Position numbers and translations under genes: made by a program. From Antedon mediterranea (lineage: Eukaryota; Echinodermata; Crinoidea; Comatulida; Antedonidae), in NCBI RefSeq assembly GCF_964355755.1, contig NC_092675.1, positions 19,294,912 to 19,358,911 of the forward strand: DNA of 64,000 bases. Direction: 5' to 3'. Each line of letters begins with the position of its first letter. Within the stretch, counting starts at the first letter, position 1. Shown piece by piece: positions 25,861 to 40,700 of the stretch. A model generated the notes under the pieces. That model worked only from the letters and a program-made list of their open reading frames with translations, made no database searches and had not been told where the DNA came from.

Positions 25861-28800
25861 GTATACTATAACAAAAGTATACAAAAAATTTACAGTATAT
25901 ATTGATAATTAACCCTTAAATATTACAGTATAGAATGAATATGGTGTTTTGTAGGGATTCTCTCACTTGAGGCTGTGCTTTGTGGACTGTACCATTTATG
26001 GAGAGGTGTGTTCAATAAATTTCCATGGAGAATAGGGCGTTTATCAGGCACGAAATACACGTTTCAGTATATAGATATAAAAACTATTGCGAGCACAAGA
26101 AAATGTCTTTATTATAAAAAGCTTCAGTATGGGAGGAAGTAAGAATGTCAAAGTAAATTAATAACCCTACACATTTAGCATATGGAAAATGATTTTAGTG
26201 GCTGGCATGTCAAAAACAATTTAAACTGGTTATAATTTCATAAATTCACTAATGCTATTAATGACAATAGAGTTTTGCTTGGGAAACTGAAGGAATGTTA
26301 TGCTTAAACAGTTTTATTGTCACGGCTAAGCAGCATGTGAAACTTAAATTAATAGAAAACAGAAGCATACAAAAAAATGCAAAATTAATTTCAATTAATA
26401 TCTTTCTGCATACATAAAAGCTTTAATTATTAGGAAATTACAGCAAAAAGAATTAAAAATGAGCAAATTAATAAATATTGCATTTGCTTGGTGTTTATTA
26501 GTTTTTCCTGGGTTGAGATTTAAAAGATAAAAGTAATACTCTTTTTAAACAAGAGTTTTAAAAAAATAAATGTGTTATTTCATGTGGACATGTGCAGGGT
26601 CATCTATTCATAAATTCCCTGTTTATTTCAAGGTTTTGATTAATTTAGAAACAGTTCTAAAATTAAAATATGTTTTGTTTTCATTGTTTAAAGGCATGGA
26701 AAAATCAAATGTTGATAAGGTTTGCGGCATATATATAAAATTTTGAATATATACTTTGATCGTCCTCAGGAGTGAGAATGCAGAAAGTCCAGGAAACTGG
26801 GAATAGTACTTGCACTTATATTGCAACAGTTGTTTAAACTTGCATTATATCTTTTGTTGATTTATTAGAAAAGCTGGGTAACTTTATACATTAATTAAAA
26901 TGGTCCAAATGGGGTAGAATCCCAAAGAAGTTTAAGTTCATAATACCTTGGATAAGTTTTTATCTTATCACCAAATAGGTTAACGACTCCCACTTTGACG
27001 GTGTAATGCCAATTTCAGGGAACACAGCAAAAAGTAAAATGAAAATCTTGAACAAGAAGCTGTTAGCCTAGTAATATTAAAGGTTACACAAGTAATTTGA
27101 AACAGAACTGTTCCCTATTGATGCCAATACTTGTAGTGAATACAATAAAAAACAAAGCAAGGATGACGAAACCAATTACAGTTCTCATCACTTGGCAATT
27201 AAAATGGACGAATTTGAGCTTATTGCATTAATCGCTCTTACACCATCAGCTAAGGGCTTTTTACCACTGAGGAGTATATACAGTTGATGTTTTTTACACC
27301 AATTTTTGACGACTGAATTCTGTGTTTAGTCATTCTTGCCATTCTGTCACAATCAGACATGGGTACCTTCTTCTTCTTCTAGTCCAGTATGGTACAGGGA
27401 TGTTCTAGTGTATCTAAGTCAGTTTATCCAGGTAAGCTAGGCATGAAATAGACTGAAACCTTACAAATTCTTAAAATTAGCTTAACTTGAAATTTGCAGT
27501 AGACTGATGATAGCCAATGTTCTATTTTTGTAGACTTTTATATAAATGTATTTCTTAGTAGGAGGTTGATCAAAGAGCAAGAGAATACTAAAACTTGTGG
27601 ATTTTTGGATTGATTGATTACATTAACAATTCAAGATAAAACCAAAACAACCTGTCATTTTTCCTGGTTTTTAGAAATCTTAACAATTAACTTACAGAAA
27701 GACTTGAATTCCCTCAAAGCTTGCAGGTGTGTTGTGAAAAAAAAACTATTTACGTAAAAGCTATGTCAAGGTAGATGACAGCTATGCTGGGCTTACAAAC
27801 CATGTTGATGTACGAGAGCAAACCAGTGATTAATATAACATTACTTATCTCTTTTTTGTTATCAAAGTCTATTAACATTTGGTTAATTAGAAAATAATTA
27901 TATGGCATCAGCTAATACCAAGTTTACAATTCTCCATTTTATCCCTGTATCAAGGCAAACAATTTTACTTATTTTATTTAAATAAGTTAAAGCAAAATTA
28001 TAACAATCGGGGCGTATCCCTCTGAGGGTGTGGTTGGTGGATTAGGCCATTATTGTAAAGAGGTGGTCAGGGATACTTTTTTTTTTTCTCCCTTGGGAAA
28101 GCCCAAGGCCTATTGTCAGTCTATCCAGGTAAGCTTGGCACGAAATAGACAATGTTTTCGTAATGAATTCGCAATTTGCTTCATTCATTAATCAAACAAA
28201 GCTATGCTTTAAACTTTGCAAACATTAATTACTCTAATGTAACAATAAAAGTTCAATTATTGTTCTTTTATGCAAGTTTTACATACTTTACTAATAAATG
28301 GAATGAATAATACAACATTTATTCATTAGAATTGCATCGCGGATAAAATAAATTGATGGAAAAATTGGGTTAAGACTGCTAATTTTCCTCATGTTAAATA
28401 TGATTAATGTAAAGATATCTTATAAAACTTACACATAATGAAAATTTACAATACTCCTTCCTTCCATTGCCTCCAAGCGAAATATACTAGGCGATTACAA
28501 TTAGATGACACTGGCTACAGTATGACTCAGAAAATAATACAATTGCTTTATAAGAAAGTAATTTTCATTGTTGAGATAGACAAAGGACATCACATGGTAT
28601 AAGTAACATTATGCAAAAAAATAATATCTTTAATTCTTTCCTTAATTTATTAATGTTATTTCTACTCAGGAAGAAACATTTGCTTCCCTCAGGTTTGATA
28701 TTTCAACCGTTAATGTTTCATTTCAATCAATGATTTATAATCTATAATTAAAATCATGTCTTATCAAACAAATACATAAATGTTCAAAATGCTAAATATA

Positions 28801-31800
28801 ATGAATCATTTACATTATGAAGACTCAGCAAATATATCTTTTTATATTCAATTAATGTTTTTTTTTCTCATCATCATATATAATTTATGCACACCCTGGG
28901 CCAGTCAATAAGTTGTTAAAAACTGTGCATATTACATTAAATCAACTTGGCATACATTATGATGCAGCTGATGAGCGATTATTCATTGATATAAAATGGC
29001 CTAGAGCATTTAAAAGAATATACAACTTTTTATAAACAGAGATGTACAAATCAATACGAATTCCTTCGTATTTTTTCATCTAATATTCAATATACTGTAA
29101 TTACAATTGATTTATATTTTGTTAGTGGTCCGGTCAGAAGTACGCAAGAGCAAGGTAGATTATTGCCATTGCCATTAGCGTTGAAAGGTTTATGTTAAAA
29201 CAATGTAAGTTATATATCATTGCTAGCTTTTAGTATAGTTATGGATACGGTTTATGAGCAATTTGAGTAAACAGAAAGTTGTTGGAAATACTTTATACAA
29301 AAAAGTTGAAACATTCTTTTCAATTTAATATTTTGTATCACAGGCGCAAGTCAAAACACAGATTAGTCGGATGCTAATTTGTCTTTCAAACCTGATGAAA
29401 CGTTAACATTTTTAATATGACAATTTTTTTTATCTCGGTAAAGTTGTTTAAAACTGCCAATAGAGCAAACTACTAATAAAGTTTTTTTTTTTAGTAAAAA
29501 TGATTTTATTCAGTTTTATCTGTAGGGAACGGAAATACAAACACTAATTGAAACAGAAGAACAAAAAACATCGACAAGACAAACAGATAAAAAAAAACAC
29601 AGTCTTTGTCAGATTTGTTGAAAAGTGATTTGAAGCCCCACAAATGGGTAATAAAAAGCGTCTTGAAGGGGTTGCTTCCAGCTGTGCCGTCAAGAAAGCT
29701 TACTGTAAACATCACAATTTCTTTACCGCATATCGTAACATCTCGCTAGCACTGTGGATTTAAGCCATTATTAATGTTTTCTTGAGCGCAAATGAAATTT
29801 TGCGCACTTTTGAACAAATATACCAAATCAGAAAGCTATTATTGTGTATAATCAGTCGGTACATGATTCAAGCCTTGCATAATCACCGCTTCTGACATCG
29901 AGCCGTCAGTCCGTCTGTTTAGAGAACACCCGTTTTGTTCCAGTTCACTTAATCTCCAATCTTTGTTTTGCAGTCTAGTGTAAAATGTACCGGATATCAC
30001 TCAATCACTATACAATTTTGCTCATAGCTCCATTGACAGTCCTCCTAAGAAATCCTACCGAGGTGACAAAAATTTGTCATGGTGAAAATTTGATAGAGTG
30101 TTTTGCCAAGTTCTAAAGACAAACGAACAAAACGGGATCTTTAATTAGGCTTATCATTTGAACACGACGAACAACACAAAGTTAAAGCTATGGAGTTAGC
30201 TTGAGAATTCCGCCTAATAAGTAGGTTTGCTTTTCCGCTTCAATACAACATAGTGTATAAATTGACGCAAGATTATTATATCCACAAGAAACTTAAACAA
30301 ATAACCTTCTGAAAAGACCAACAAATACTAATCCACAAGTATTTTTCTAACCATTGTAGTCGTGCTAAAACAACAACAGAATAAGCCAGCCAACAATGCA
30401 CTACACAAATGAACATAAACTTAATTGAAAGCTATACCCTCTATATATGGCCAATTTGAAATCAAACGGTAGCTTATCAAGATATCTATCTTAGATACAA
30501 ATGATATAGATATCTTTATATAAATATTTTCACTACAATTGAAAATTCCTGTTATTTGAAGACGTGTGAATAATTTCTACATTTAACACACTCCTCATTA
30601 TATACTATAAACACCAAACACAGTTTTAATCTATTATAATTTCTCTTCTTCAAAGATTGTGCTTTAATATAGTAGATCGTAATAGTGTTCAACTATTATA
30701 TCTCTGAGTAGATAGACATACCGGTACTATTAATGTTCTCATAATATTTCCTGTACAGTGTCTAGCTCTTGTTTTAATGGTTTGATCATAATGATAGCAC
30801 TTTGATTTGAATCAATGCATAACGATGTTTAGCTACGCTTTCTCTTTTATACTTCATCTACATTGGAAGTAATTAATAATAATCAATTAAAATTGAAATC
30901 GCTAGTGAACTAGAAACTAATTATTTAATCATAAACTAAATCTTGAGGTTAACAGTTATAACAGTGATAATAATAGTGAACAACACAAACAATGGTCTGG
31001 ATTAATCTAATCAAAGCAAACATTTTAACAATAGATGAATAAATTAACAATGTGAGTAATAGAGTACAATGATAAAGGTCTGTTGGTTGTTGGGTACTGG
31101 TCTATTAGTAGCATAACAATTACCATATGATTCAAGTATAATAGCCACTCTCTAATTTCGGATAATTTTGAACACAAGACTTTGGTAGATTTCATTGATT
31201 ACAATCCGAGTGTAGTCCCACACAAAAATTTTCCTACATTTCATAGCCAGACTATAGTATACAGTTTTCTAAACATCTGGGTAGGCTAATATGTGATGAG
31301 TACGAGTAGAGAAATTGACTCAACTAGCAGTTGTTTTTCTGCAAGGCCATGTATAAAAGAAGTTCACAAACAAAAACCCTTCAATACATTATACTGAAAT
31401 ATAAATACTAATAAACAAACTTAACTACTGATTTGGTTTTCATTGGTTAATTTATTTTTTCTTAGTAGCTTTATTAGGCCTACAAGTGGGAATTAAAATT
31501 TGTAAAGTTTGAATGTTTATAAAGAAGTATCAAACTTAATCTGCATATTTGTAATAATTCAGTACAATTTACATTCAATTACCTTGCATTATCCATCTTC
31601 AAAATTCATTCTCGAATAACAAACACAGCATACTTCACTCAGAAATCATAATTCTACACAGAGTATCATTTTACTAAGTTAAATCAAGCTCATTAAAGCA
31701 TGCATTTTCAAATGATTATCGATTCTAAAACTCGTCTTCATAAATTCCATACACACTAGCGAAATTAGGTCAGACGATAGACTTTACATATCTGAACCAT

Positions 31801-32036
31801 GTAATACATACAATGACCATGCTAATACATAGCAAATATCATTTGCTCTATTGATTAGTGGTAATTCTGAAACAGCGCTCGAAATTCAATCATAAAGCAC
31901 TTGAGTATTGACTTTTAGCACAGCTTATGACGTTTAAGCTATTGATTGGAATATACACAAATACTAATTTATGTTTCTACAGTCATTTATATATTGGACA
32001 ATTTCTAGACAGATTACATTTGGTATTGATGATCTG
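25861..32036. other. AT-rich noncoding sequence with three dispersed-repeat copies
   Basis: At 25968-26010 the complement of the TGGTACAGTCCACAAA phrase occurs. The CCAGGTAAGCT repeat occurs at 27420-27453 and 28111-28151, each preceded by 40-80 bases of T/C-rich sequence. A poly-T run lies at 28078-28089. No exon could be supported. Confidence 0.35.
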
Positions 32037-32249
32037 TATAATCAGCTTTGGGACAATTATTGGGAATATTCGTTTAAGAAAGAATAATAATAAATTGCAA
32101 GAAAGAATACAATTTATCTTGTCTGCTATGCCATAAAAAGACAAGTAACTATTTTTATTTTGTTTAAAACAAGGCCATATACATGGCTGCAGTTGCGTGC
32201 TCAAGTTAGTGTTTACCGACCAACTGTCATAGTGAGCTGTAGAATCGCG
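32037..32249 (-). mobile_element. Short retroposon with a 17-bp target-site duplication
   Basis: TTGGTATTGATGATCTG occurs exactly at 32020-32036 and again at 32250-32266, bracketing 213 bp. The right part (32168-32249) matches 53729-53835: ACAAGGCCAT, GGCTGCAGT, GTGCTCAAGTTAGTG, TTTACCGACC, CATAGTGAGCT and ATCGCG/GTCGCG. A long exact duplication suggests insertion by target-primed reverse transcription. Reading on the minus strand, the shared core is the 5' part and this copy is 5'-truncated relative to the 53.7-kb one. No protein is encoded. Confidence 0.6.
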
Positions 32250-35200
32250 TTGGTATTGATGATCTGACTAAAAATGTTGTGTAGATTGACAGTATTCTTA
32301 AAAATGGTTTCTCCACTTTGGTAGAGGTTGGAGGGGAAGGCCTGTTGGCAACCTGTTGGGGTGTGATGGAAGATTGTTATTGTCAAGTTTATCCAGGTAT
32401 AGCTACAGGCATGAAATAGACTATTTTTAATCAGTTTCATATTTTGTATAGGTTTAATTTTACCTATCTTAAGTATGACCTAAAGAATTTAGTACATAAA
32501 CATATGACTGATTTACAACTTTAAGGGTCAAAACATAATCAACAAAAGGTTGCTAAAAACCACATTAATATAGAAACTTACACCTTAAGCTGATAAAATA
32601 GGCTATGATTGAGTGGGTAAGGGCAAAGAGCAAGGTTACTTGCACACGTTTTCATGCAATTAAACACTGATATTGTTTCCCCTTGGCAGAAAGGTTCAAA
32701 ACCCCACAAAATGATTTAACATTTAAAGACTGTGAAGTCTTCATATCAATATGTCAGTGATAAAATATATGTTAGATGATAAAGGCTATGAGTTTGCTAT
32801 ATTTTTGTTTCAACTACAGCGAAAACTCGCCAATGCCTTAAAAATATTATCTAGATATAAATATATACAATCAACATTTTATTTTGTATGATTAATCATG
32901 TATACCATTATAACATTTTAATGCATAAAACTTGTTTGTCTATGATAAGTGCCACTTACCTAGATAAACCAACATTGGCCAAGAAGAGTGTTGAATATAT
33001 AAAAATAATTGAATACCCTATCAGACAATGGTACATCCGCCTCTGTTAGAAGAGGTACATGCAAACGGGAGCAATGCCATATATCTCGAAGAACATATTT
33101 AAAGCAATGAAACAAATGCTAATAAAAAAAAACCAACTTATTATTCCAGACGATAATATGTAATCACAACTTTAATTTGGTAGTTATCAAGTTTTCCACT
33201 ATTTTTCTATTTAACATACCGGTACTTATCTCGATTTGCCACACTCTGTAAGGGTGGATGCTATTAAGGTTGCTATTTAATTATTCAAATATATTAAATT
33301 CTATTAAACCAAATTACATTTTCCAAGGACATTATCCAAATTAAACCAACTTTATATTGATCAATTCACTGTACATTTTTACAATATTAAAAATTAATGT
33401 CCCAATCAAATTTCTATACATAAGATAACTGCTGTTATACAGTAGTGTAGTTAGGCTTTGTTGGCAGAAAATGAATTTCAAATTCATACCAATTACAGCA
33501 ACTGTTAGTAGTATAAAGGGAAATGCATAAAGGAATTAGCCATCAGAAATGTGAAAAAAAAAGTCTGAAAATGGGACAGTCCACAAACTGCGTTCTCTTT
33601 TTAAAGAAGAATTGTTTGAACTGATTCAATAATGGAAAGTAAATTATTTTGAGGGTAGTGGGGAGTTGACTGGAATAATGTAACAGAAAAATAAGTAAAT
33701 CGTGGAAAGGGTAATATCGGAATGACAGAAAACATTTCAAGAGAGAGATAAAGTAAATCTTCTTAACAGCAATTACAGGTGGATTAATCTTAGATGTTGT
33801 TTATATTGATAAATGACATCTATCAAGAACATTAACTTCTTTTTATTAGTAGAGTAAGCATACAGCTTCATTAGATCGGATTGTGGCTATGGTTTAGGGA
33901 TTATCCTTCAAGTGTCTATTGTGTTCTACAATCCTTTTGATAAGTTTAAACAAAGATCAGGAACAGCCAGTATGGTGTTATTAACTATCATGCACTGTAG
34001 GCTTTTCATGCAGTGTTTTTAAGGTCGAATTGATTTCATTTGTATAAGTAAAATATGCCTTTTCCAGGCTTACACCAATGTACACAAAATACCAGGACTA
34101 ATGAATGAATAATGTTGTATACTAATATGAATCTTTTTATACTAATAATCATGCTGTCTTATAAACAATTCAAAATCTACTAGAAACAAACACATAAAAC
34201 TTAAAGACCGAATGAAAATAAAATGTTTTGTACAGTTTTATGGATTCTTAAACAACAACTCAGGAAAAAAAACATGTTTGTAAGATGGTTATTGATTTCC
34301 TCGTCAAGCTAACAAATGAGATGATTGGGAGATACAATTATTGAAAGGTGTAACTATAGGGAGATATTTTTCGGGGTTTTCCTGTTGTAAATGTAATACC
34401 TACTGTACTTCAACAAGCATTGAAATAGCCTCAAACCACCAATACAAGTAAGAACTTAACTTAATAACATTAAACATTAATGATGTAATAGTAATTTATT
34501 CAGATATGGTTGGTACTATACAGTATTATCAGACATTCATTTAATATAAAGAAATCAGGAGAGAACTCAATACTGTAGCTCCCCTTAAATTTTCAAGGCG
34601 CTCGATTTTTAAATTATTTTTTTATCTCCCCACCCCCGAGTTGAAAAAAAGGTAAGGCTTGCAGTATTGTACAATCAAAATTAATAATTTCACATCACTT
34701 TTACAATTTCTGAATCATGATCAGTTTAATGCATAACTTTCAGGTTTTTGAGAAGTTGCATACAATTATTTTGAATTATTAATATAATATTAACATATTA
34801 ATAATTCTATCACTCTTAGCCTTATACTATTTATTCCCCTTGATAATTATAATTGTTGCTGATAGACAGATCTGCTAAGAGCAAAGCGCTAAGTCTCAGC
34901 TGGTTGGCAAATCAATGGAAATCAATAATTAAGGTGATAATCAAGATTGGTGTTTCCATGGTTGATAATAATAGCCAAATAATCGCTAGATATCTTTTGT
35001 AGCAAGCAGCAATGGTGATAAAACCAACACCTAAGACATCAAAACAGCTTCTTAATATGCATTTCAAATTGTGTTACTTGTTTACAAAGTGAGAAGCATT
35101 ATAATTTATAATTTATAATTTAAATACGTAATTGAAACTTTAGGATTCATAATTACGGTAACCATACTTTAAAAAATACATTTAAATAATACATTTTAAA

Positions 35201-36529
35201 TATTAACTTCTATGATTCTAATGTAGGCCTACCATTTGTTCAACATAACATACTGTATGGTACCCTCACATACAAAAAAAATATCTAATATTTAATAATT
35301 ATCTAACCTAAATGTCAAATTAGTCTGTACACTGTATCACATTATGTATTTGACATTTTATTTTGGTAAGATACAATTTCGATACTTAGTAAATATTTCA
35401 ATATAGTAGAATTATGATAAACATCTTGTGTTTTATGCAGTCATGACTTTGAAGACATTCTTGTGATTAGTGACCTAAATCATTTACAGGCAATTTATTG
35501 TTACTTAAGGGATTAAGACCGACATCTAAGAATCGCTTTAATTATCTACCTTATTTCTGCAGTATATAAACAAACACATGAAAGCATCATCGGTTCGCAG
35601 AAATCTCAAAAGCCCTACTTTGTACGGCCTTATTTGTCGACCCATGTTCATAGAGTGTAATTGACTCAGATGCGCAAAAACTGACTGATAATTGCATCTG
35701 ACCAAATTGGCCCTGGGTCATACGTTTTGTATGTCATAATTCGATATAGATTTCGTAAGTATATATGCTGCTGGTAAAAATGTGATTTTGTAAGCATGTA
35801 AAATTGGGAATAAGTCAGAAAAATGACAGGTTATTACGGTAGTATATAAAAATGCAACAATTTCAATAAAAAAATTCTGAGACCGCTAATACCTTCAAGA
35901 ATCGCATCGACACAATGTAGTTGATATGGGGTTTAAAAAGGCACATCGCCTAAACTTTCCCATTATAACTAAACTAAACTAATAAACGATATTAATAAAC
36001 AAGCCATGCAATGTACAAAATACCATCAACTATAATAGCAGAATTTTTACTAGGGTAGAAAAAGAGTATAAATTGTTATTAATATCATTCAAACATACGG
36101 TATGTAAATTTCAATGAATTAATTACTTTTTCTGTAGCAATAATACAATACAATAATGATAGATGTATTAGGATAAAATGAATAATATTGATAATAAAAA
36201 TCTAAAAAATGTACAAATTCCAATTGAAATACATGAATAATTTGAATACTGTATTCATATTTTGTATATTATTGAGAATTTGCAATGGTTATTACAGTAT
36301 CAAAATAACTGCACACTTGGCGGCATGGTAACAAATCCACTCAAATTGAATTAAATAGATTGAAGCACATGAGTCCAAATGCATACCACGCTTTATACCA
36401 CCCATCATTACATTTTTTAAAGGAATATGAAACAAGTTATATCGAATGTCGAAATTCATTACAATGAATTTGACAAGCAGGTGATGTATGTTTAAGGCAA
36501 GTAAACTGATGCTATCTGTACACCACACA
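32250..36529. other. AT-rich noncoding sequence with two dispersed-repeat copies
   Basis: The repeat phrase GTTTATCCAGGTATAGCTA-CAGGCATGAAATAGAC lies at 32384-32421, an indel-bearing copy. The ATGGGACAGTCCACAAACT phrase lies at 33573-33591. The (AAACT)n ending is at 35968-35983. No exon could be supported. Confidence 0.35.
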
Positions 36530-37760
36530 GCAGGATATAGCAGATATTTACAGCACAGACCATGGATTCATGCAATTAAGACACCACACAGCAGGATTAG
36601 CTGACACTTGCACCACATTGTGGATGTTATTAAGACACTAAAAGAACACACCAATCATTTTACAGATGCTATCAAGACACTATCATGCGCCTTGAATTTA
36701 TAGAAGCGCAAGATCATGGATGCTATCAAGACACTATCATGCGCCTTGACTTTATAGAAGCGTAGGATTGTGGATGCTATCAAGACACTATCATGCACCT
36801 TGACTTTATAGAAGCACAGGATTGTGGATGCTATCAAGACACTACCATGCGCCTTGACATTATAGAAGCGCAGGATTGTGGATGCTATCAAGACACTATC
36901 ATGTAAGACTTTATAGAAGCACAGGATTGTGGATGCTATCAAGACACTATCATGCACCTTGACTTTATAGAAGCACAGGATTGTGGATGCTAGGATAGTG
37001 TCTTGATAGTATCAAGACACTATCCTGCACCTTGACTTTATAGAAGCGCAGGATTGTGGATGCTATCAAGACACTACCGTGTAAGACTTTATAGAAGCAC
37101 AGGATCGTGGATGCTATCAAGACACTACCGTGTAAGACTTTATAGAAGCACAGGATCGTGGATGCTATCAAGACACTACCATATAAGACTTTATAGAAGC
37201 ACAGGATTGTGGATGCTATCAAGACACTATCATGCACCTTGACTTTATAGAAGCGCAGGATTGTGGATGCTATCAAGACATTACCGTGTAAGACTTTATA
37301 GAAGCACAGGATCGTGGATGCTATCAAGACACTACCATATAAGACTTTATAGAAGCACAGGATCGTGGATGCTATCAAGACACTATCATGCGCCTTGACA
37401 TTATAGAAGCGCAGGATTGTGGATGCTAACAAGACATGTACCATGCAACACTTTATAGAAGCGCAGGATTGTGGATGCTAACAAGACATGTACCATGCAA
37501 CACTTTATAGAAGCGCAAGATTGTGGATGCTAACAAGACATGTGTACCATGCACCTTGACTTTATAGAAGCGCAGGATTGTGGATGCTATCAAGACACTA
37601 CCATGCAACACTTTATAGAAGCGCAGGATTGTGGATGCTAACAAGACATGTACCATGCACCTTGACTTTATAGAAGCGCAGAATTGTGGATGCTATCAAG
37701 ACACTACCATGCAAGACTTTATAGATATTTACAGGATTGTGATGCTATTAAGTCACTATC
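36530..37760. repeat. Minisatellite, about 22 units of 51-57 bp
   Basis: Units carry GGATTGTGGATGCTATCAAG and CTTTATAGAAGCGCAGG. Counting from each GATGCT gives mostly 51 or 54 bp, with 52-, 55- and 57-bp units from 37422 rightward. The two main types differ by a 3-base step (CACCTTGACTTTATAG against TAAGACTTTATAG). Edges (36530-36660 and 37700-37760) are degenerate. Because most units are multiples of three, the minus strand stays open for 100, 159 and 67 codons, but 52-bp units break the frame, so it is not a maintained gene. A local inversion lies at 36992-37026. Confidence 0.92.
36992..37026. repeat. Perfect hairpin inside the minisatellite
   Basis: AGGATAGTGTCTTGA, loop TAGTA, then the exact complement TCAAGACACTATCCT. 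It makes one unit 73 bp instead of 54. The left arm is an inverted copy of the unit's own TCAAGACACTATC, so a short template-switch or fold-back event created it. Confidence 0.9.
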
Positions 37761-40700
37761 ACACCAAAAATATGAGAAAAATAAACAGATAAAGGTGACT
37801 AGTTGCTATGAAAAGATGTATATTTAATGTCAATATTAATATGGCCATTTGGTGGCTGTGGATCAGTGGCACAAAGCAAGCCTAAAATGCTGAAACAAAA
37901 CATTCAATACAGCTTGAAGCAAAATATAAAATAAGAACTGATTATCTACAACAACTACTGTACATTGCAATGATACAAGATTTATAGCATAACATAAAAA
38001 TTCTACAAAGTTGTATCTTACAATAACAATTCTCAAATAGCCTTGTAAACCATAATACACATAACATTCCATAACATTATAAACTATCCTTCATAAAATT
38101 TATGTTTTCTCCTGGCATTATGGAATACTGTACACATACATTTGAAGAATGTTAACTGGACAATTTGATAAAATAAAAACAAATGGTACAGTATGTATAG
38201 TATTATAAAACAAGTAACATACAGTAGAATAGGATGCTCTCACATTATTGGGATGGTTTTGCATAATTGTATAAGATCGAATAGGGTTGTATTTTCCATC
38301 CCTGTCTTCAGAGAAAGGATTTTTTAGCTTATTCAAATATTTCATATGTCAAACATTGTATCAAGTTCTTTTAAAGTTTGTATAAAAATGCAAAAAATTT
38401 TGGATCGCAACATCAATATTTACCTTCCTTAAAAGATATTTATATTGAATACAATTTCTCAATTTTGTCATCAATCATCTTGTATAAGGGCAGAATTTAT
38501 AAACCAAGTCATATATGACTGTCGTTTATGACTCGGAGGCAATACGTTTTCATCAATAAGTAAAGTAATGGAAACATTTACACTCTAGTCTGGCCTACTT
38601 GAAATTTCAAGTGGAAAATTCACTAGTGGTAACACAATCTCACAAGCAATTCTTCAGTTTATGTCGCCAAGCATAATATTATCTGACGGAACATGTGTCT
38701 CTCTAGTTTATCTTGAAATACAAATTTTGTAATGCATACATTTCATTAAAAAAAAAAAATATATATATATATAAACAAATAAAAGCTTTATATTGTACAG
38801 CAATTAAAAATATGGTTACATTTTAATGGCCCTGTAATAAGTCATGGTTCACATAATTAATCTGAATTTATTAATAATATTGTACTAAGTGCATTCAATT
38901 CAAAGGAAGTATTTAGAAATTGATATGCCGCAATAGAGTACAATAATCAATTATTAAACTTTCGTCATAATTGGTTTGATTTTGAGGCTACTAATGTTTG
39001 GAAGTCTTTATTGTGTTATTGTTTGTTAAGCAAACTACTTATTCGTATTATCTATAATAACATTTCCCATTTATTATATAGGTTAAAATTTTTCTCCCTG
39101 TCAGCAAGGTCAAACATAAAGATTGAATAATTTTCTTGTTAATAGACCTCCAAGAAAACTAAACACTGTTATCCAAGTAAAGGCTGCTGTTATGTGAACA
39201 CAAGTTGCCATATCCAGCCATGCATGCCGTGAAGGAGGATAATTAACAAGCCAATAGGTGGCCTTTTTACTTGCATAGCCTCCACGTAAAATGAGTACGC
39301 TCTTTAGCTGTCGTGCAACACTCGACCGATGACTGTAAGGGTCCCTTATGGAACTGTAATGATTTAACAATCACAGCAAGTGTTAATAATAATACACATA
39401 CTTAAAAACAGCAAGTGTCTATGCTTCTTGTGTGTACTGTTTGTTTACACACTTAAACAATTTATCTACCAAAAGGAGGTTCCTTCCAAACAGTAGGATA
39501 CTCCACTATAGTGTCATTTATTTTTAGCCTGAAAGGTCTTTATACTAATTTAACTGCCAAGTTGCAGTTAAAAATCAATTTTGTAATTTTTGTTTTCTAC
39601 AAAACTTATTTTGAATATAATTTTAAACCAATTAGCATTTGGAAGGATATGTTTTAAGTCTAAAATACTCTAAAAATATTGCTACTATAGGCTACATACT
39701 ATTGTTAATTTATTACAAATATTATTATTACAGTATACTATTCTGCCTACACTACAGTAATGTATAAATCGATTTAATTCAAAAAAAAAAAAAAATGGGA
39801 TGTGTTTTTCATGTATACACGCTCCAGAAATTGGTGTAATTACGAACGGGAAATTGCACTGGCTTTGTTATTGACCTGATTGTAGAATGTTACATTTCAA
39901 GTTCAATTTTTATTTAAAATAAATACTTGAATTAATGTGAAATACTAATTATAGAGATGTGTACTTTTTTTAGAAGGTTAAAGGTGGATAAAATAAATGT
40001 TCTAATCACTTTAAAAAAAAGGATATCAAAATGAATCTATATCACATAAATTGCTACTGTACTTTAAATTACACAATACAATGAATGTACTTTACTGACC
40101 TAAATAATGGATAATTCAAGTTTACAAATTACAAACCAAAATAATGAAATCAATATGTAACATGTGCGTTTCCTGGCTGGTCCCTCGCTGGGAACATTCA
40201 GCCAAGGTCTACACAAAGATTTATCATCAGGGTTCCACTAGCTCCCACTATAACCATCACACCAGACTACCAACAACAGATTAATGATAATTAAATTATA
40301 ACAACTTTTTTTACCCCAAGGACAGTGCCCTTAGAATGATATACTGTTGGTTTATATATAGTGTTTCATAATGTCATGATAAATTAAGCCAACTACAATT
40401 CTATTTTGTGTTTTTTATGTACAGTATTTGTTCATCAGAAGTTCTCTTTTCAGAAGAATATTATTTCTGCTTTGATGTTTTACCTATTAGATTATAGTGA
40501 AATTAGAATTATCTATATATTAATTATGAACACTTTGGGGCATTTATTCAAAATGCTGATCTACCTATTTAATGATAAAATTACCACATAAAAACAATTC
40601 AAAATACTTTACTTTCTTCATACTTTCTTCATATATAAATAATAATCATATAGAGTTTTTTCATACAGATCTATCGAAAATAAAAATTATATACGGTGCA

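Noticed and set aside
36655-37656. Repeat proteins of 100, 159 and 67 residues on the minus strand
   Set aside because: They are readings of the minisatellite. Units of 52 bp and the hairpin break the frame, and there are no splice sites or flanking exons.
36530-37760. CRISPR array
   Set aside because: Units are contiguous and similar throughout, without short constant repeats alternating with unique spacers, and the window is eukaryotic.
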